Origin: Lasiodiplodia sp. COLG20
Lineage: Eukaryota > Ascomycota > Dothideomycetes > Botryosphaeriales > Botryosphaeriaceae
Direction: 5' to 3'
Assembly: GCA_009801085.1 (NCBI GenBank)
Contig: VNWV01000004.1
Location: forward strand, 1 to 64,000
Length of the DNA: 64,000 bases
Shown: positions 62,125-64,000 of the stretch, in pieces
Numbering within the stretch: position 1 is the first letter of the stretch
How the letters are laid out: each line of letters starts with the position of its first letter
The notes under the pieces: model-generated
The model's database searches: none
What the model saw: the letters and a program-made list of their open reading frames with translations, nothing else
Told to the model about the DNA's origin: nothing
Position numbers and translations under genes: made by a program

Positions 62125-64000
62125 TCATGCCGAGCTCTTCCACCCTCCAGTAGTTCCTCCTTGAGCGCGAATTGAGGACGGAAGCGCAGCACCCTCTGCC
62201 GTTCGAAGCATCTGAGCGATTCGTTCGCGGCGGCGCTGTTCGGCTATTTCCAAAGCCGTTTGGCCCATGTTATCTCGCACGTGGATATCAATACCCTGCT
62301 CTAATAGCAACAAAACCATACGCTCACTGGCACCCGCTTGCGCAGCGGCGTGTAGGAGGGTTTGACCTTCTCCATCCCGCACGTGGACATCAGCGCCGTG
62401 CTCCAATAACAATCTAACCTTATCCTCATGCTTTACCAACATTGCCTCTCTCACAGGAGTGCCGCCGTAGTTATTCTGTGCATTGACATCAGCGCCGTGC
62501 TCAAGTAATAGCTGAACGAGACCCTTTTCCGCACGACATGCTGCTATGTGCAGAGGAGTGGCGCCTATGAGATCTCGCACATGGACGTCAGCACCGCGCT
62601 CGAGTAACAACATGGCCACCTTCTCATATCCATAACGACTTGCGATCCTTAGAGGCGTGCCATGGATGAGTCCGTATTTGAGATCAATATCCACATTCCT
62701 GTCGATCAGGGCTTTGACCACCTTTTCGGCCCCCTTAAAACACGCAGCGTGAAGAGGGTATATTTTCCTGTAGGTCTCTTGATGTTCTTCAGCCCAAAAA
62801 TTGCCTCGGACACTAGGATCTGCGCCATGATTGATGAGCAAACACGCGATGTCGATTAGGTTTGCTTCGATAGCAGCCATAAGTATCGTACTACCAGTCT
62901 CGAGTAGGCCAACAATATTAACATCGGCTCCACTCTCGATGAGGATTTTTGCAATGTCCGAGTGTCCCTTTTCCCAAGCAACTCGGAGCGCGGTACCGAA
63001 CTCGCCCGATATCGCATCGATGTCGGCTCCCTGCCGTAAAAGATCCTTGACGAGGTATTTCAATCCACTCAATGACGCGATGTATAGTGGCTCGACCATG
63101 GTTTGGGGCCATTCGATATCTTCCGTCCAAAGCAAGCGTGGGTCATCCAGGCAAAAGACCGTGTTGCAAACAAACCATGATTCTTTGTTCGAAAAAAGCT
63201 CAAGGAGTCGCTTCCGAGCACTTGGGCTGTTCTCCTCCACAATCCTAATATGGTCTATCCAGTGCCTTGCGCAGTAGTCTGCCAGATGGTGTGTATGGTG
63301 GACTTCGTGCCATTTTGCCCTAGGATCTTTAAGGCTTAACATATATGCAACGATGATCTCAATGATGGACTCATGCGCTGTGAATTCTTTGAGCGATTGC
63401 GTGAATACCCCTTTTTCCTCTTCCGAGGTGATGAATTCTTTCACTGAGAAGTGAGCCAGATGAATTTCATCTGTCTCCTCAGAGAAGGCCACCAGGCTCG
63501 AACAGCATCTTAGGATCTCCATAGGCACCGGCATTCGGCTCCTGATATCAAAGGATGGCTCATGCTCCAGATCCACGGCAATTACATCAACAAGCTCATC
63601 AATGCGCAGTGGTCTTGATGAGAAGGTCAGAAACTGTAGGATTCGGGTTGTGTTCTGCCTGTTGTAGTCGAGTACGTTGTCCAAGATCCGCTTATACGTC
63701 TCGCTCAATGTTTTTGGAAGAGATTCAAGTGCCTTTCGTAATGTCTGTTCGTCGTAACAGTTTTCAAGGACATCCAATTGACAAGAGACCCATCTAAACC
63801 TAAGTTGTGTTAGTGGATCTACAGGAAAACAAGATTGGAGAATCCTACATTCCATGTGCCTTTTCGGTAAGCGTGGTCTGAATCTTTTCTTGAACATCTG
63901 GTCGCGAACTCCATCGGCTCAGATCCTCAGACTGGGTGAATCTCGCGCGAATGTAGTCTTGTATATCCTCTGCAGTTCGATCACTCTCAATGGAAATGCT
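62125..64000 (-). CDS. NACHT-type STAND protein with ankyrin repeats (5' part beyond window)
   Basis: The visible part is an exon from the window edge to 63849, a 49-bp intron (GTAGGA donor, CACTAAC branch, TTAG acceptor) and an exon 63799-62125; about 608 residues are seen. The junction restores KAHGMFRWVSCQLDVLENC, the classic end of the NACHT module in fungal NLR-like proteins, followed by LRKALESLPKTLSETYKRIL and the winged-helix-like FLTFSSRPLRIDELVDVIAV and IHLAHFSVKEFI. Ankyrin repeats then run from about the middle to the end (for example VAMLLLERGADVHVRDLIGA; RLLLEHGADVHVRDGEGQT). The P-loop and N-terminal effector domain lie outside. Such proteins are fungal counterparts of NLR immune receptors; the last ankyrins are very similar to each other, as in fast-evolving members. 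Confidence 0.9.

Noticed and set aside
1..64000. tRNA or rRNA genes
   Set aside because: I looked for T-loop-like GGTTCRANNCC motifs with a matching acceptor stem and found none I could support.

Overview
The window is nuclear DNA of a filamentous ascomycete (Pezizomycotina). The genes carry short GT-AG introns, mostly 45-90 bp, with CTAAC/CTGAC-type branch sites. The families are typical of this group: HET, Clr5-ankyrin and NACHT-ankyrin proteins, UstYa/DUF3328, DUF6536, a PL3 pectate lyase, a siderophore transporter and a fucose-lectin-like protein. The pectate lyase and small secreted proteins suggest a plant-associated lifestyle. A Dothideomycete is a reasonable guess, but the class is not proven here.

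Left part (0-9.3 kb): a metallopeptidase-like protein with a C-terminal jacalin-type domain whose zinc motif looks destroyed; a membrane-anchored fucose-lectin-like protein; and a large secreted/polytopic protein of unknown function.

9.5-19.8 kb is the most interesting region. A secreted precursor with ten near-identical, Lys-Arg-bounded repeats (conserved segment YVWAS[S/T]AKA) lies next to a prolyl-4-hydroxylase-like 2OG-Fe(II) oxygenase, three UstYa-family (DUF3328) oxidases, a GNAT acyltransferase and a polytopic protein whose C-terminal half resembles an allantoate-permease-type MFS carrier. This is the layout of a fungal RiPP (dikaritin/ustiloxin-like) biosynthetic cluster. The core does not match any dikaritin core I can recall. 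The proposed order is: secretion-pathway entry, Kex2 cleavage at KR, oxidative cyclisation by the UstYa proteins, hydroxylation and perhaps acylation, then export.

20-36 kb: a DUF6536 membrane protein; a small cysteine-rich secreted protein resembling fungal calcium-binding protein; a PL3 pectate lyase; a 94-aa coiled-coil protein; a HET-domain protein; a polytopic protein with an apparent frameshift; and a short-chain dehydrogenase. 37-41 kb holds a divergent iron-uptake pair, a siderophore esterase (EstB/IroE-like) and an MFS siderophore transporter. They share a promoter that contains a perfect SreA-type GATA motif.

41-50 kb: a 1015-aa Clr5-ankyrin protein, a DUF3669 protein, two doubtful small ORFs, a 38-bp-arm foldback element and a coiled-coil protein. 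50.1-55.1 kb is gene-poor, with a decayed Gypsy-type retrotransposon and a minisatellite. 55-64 kb: adenylosuccinate synthetase (the clearest housekeeping gene), a DHA2-type MFS transporter, an 80-aa two-exon gene, and the 3' part of a NACHT-ankyrin gene that runs off the right end.

Exon boundaries were placed by eye from splice signals and reading phase. Family assignments come from recognised motifs, not from searches.
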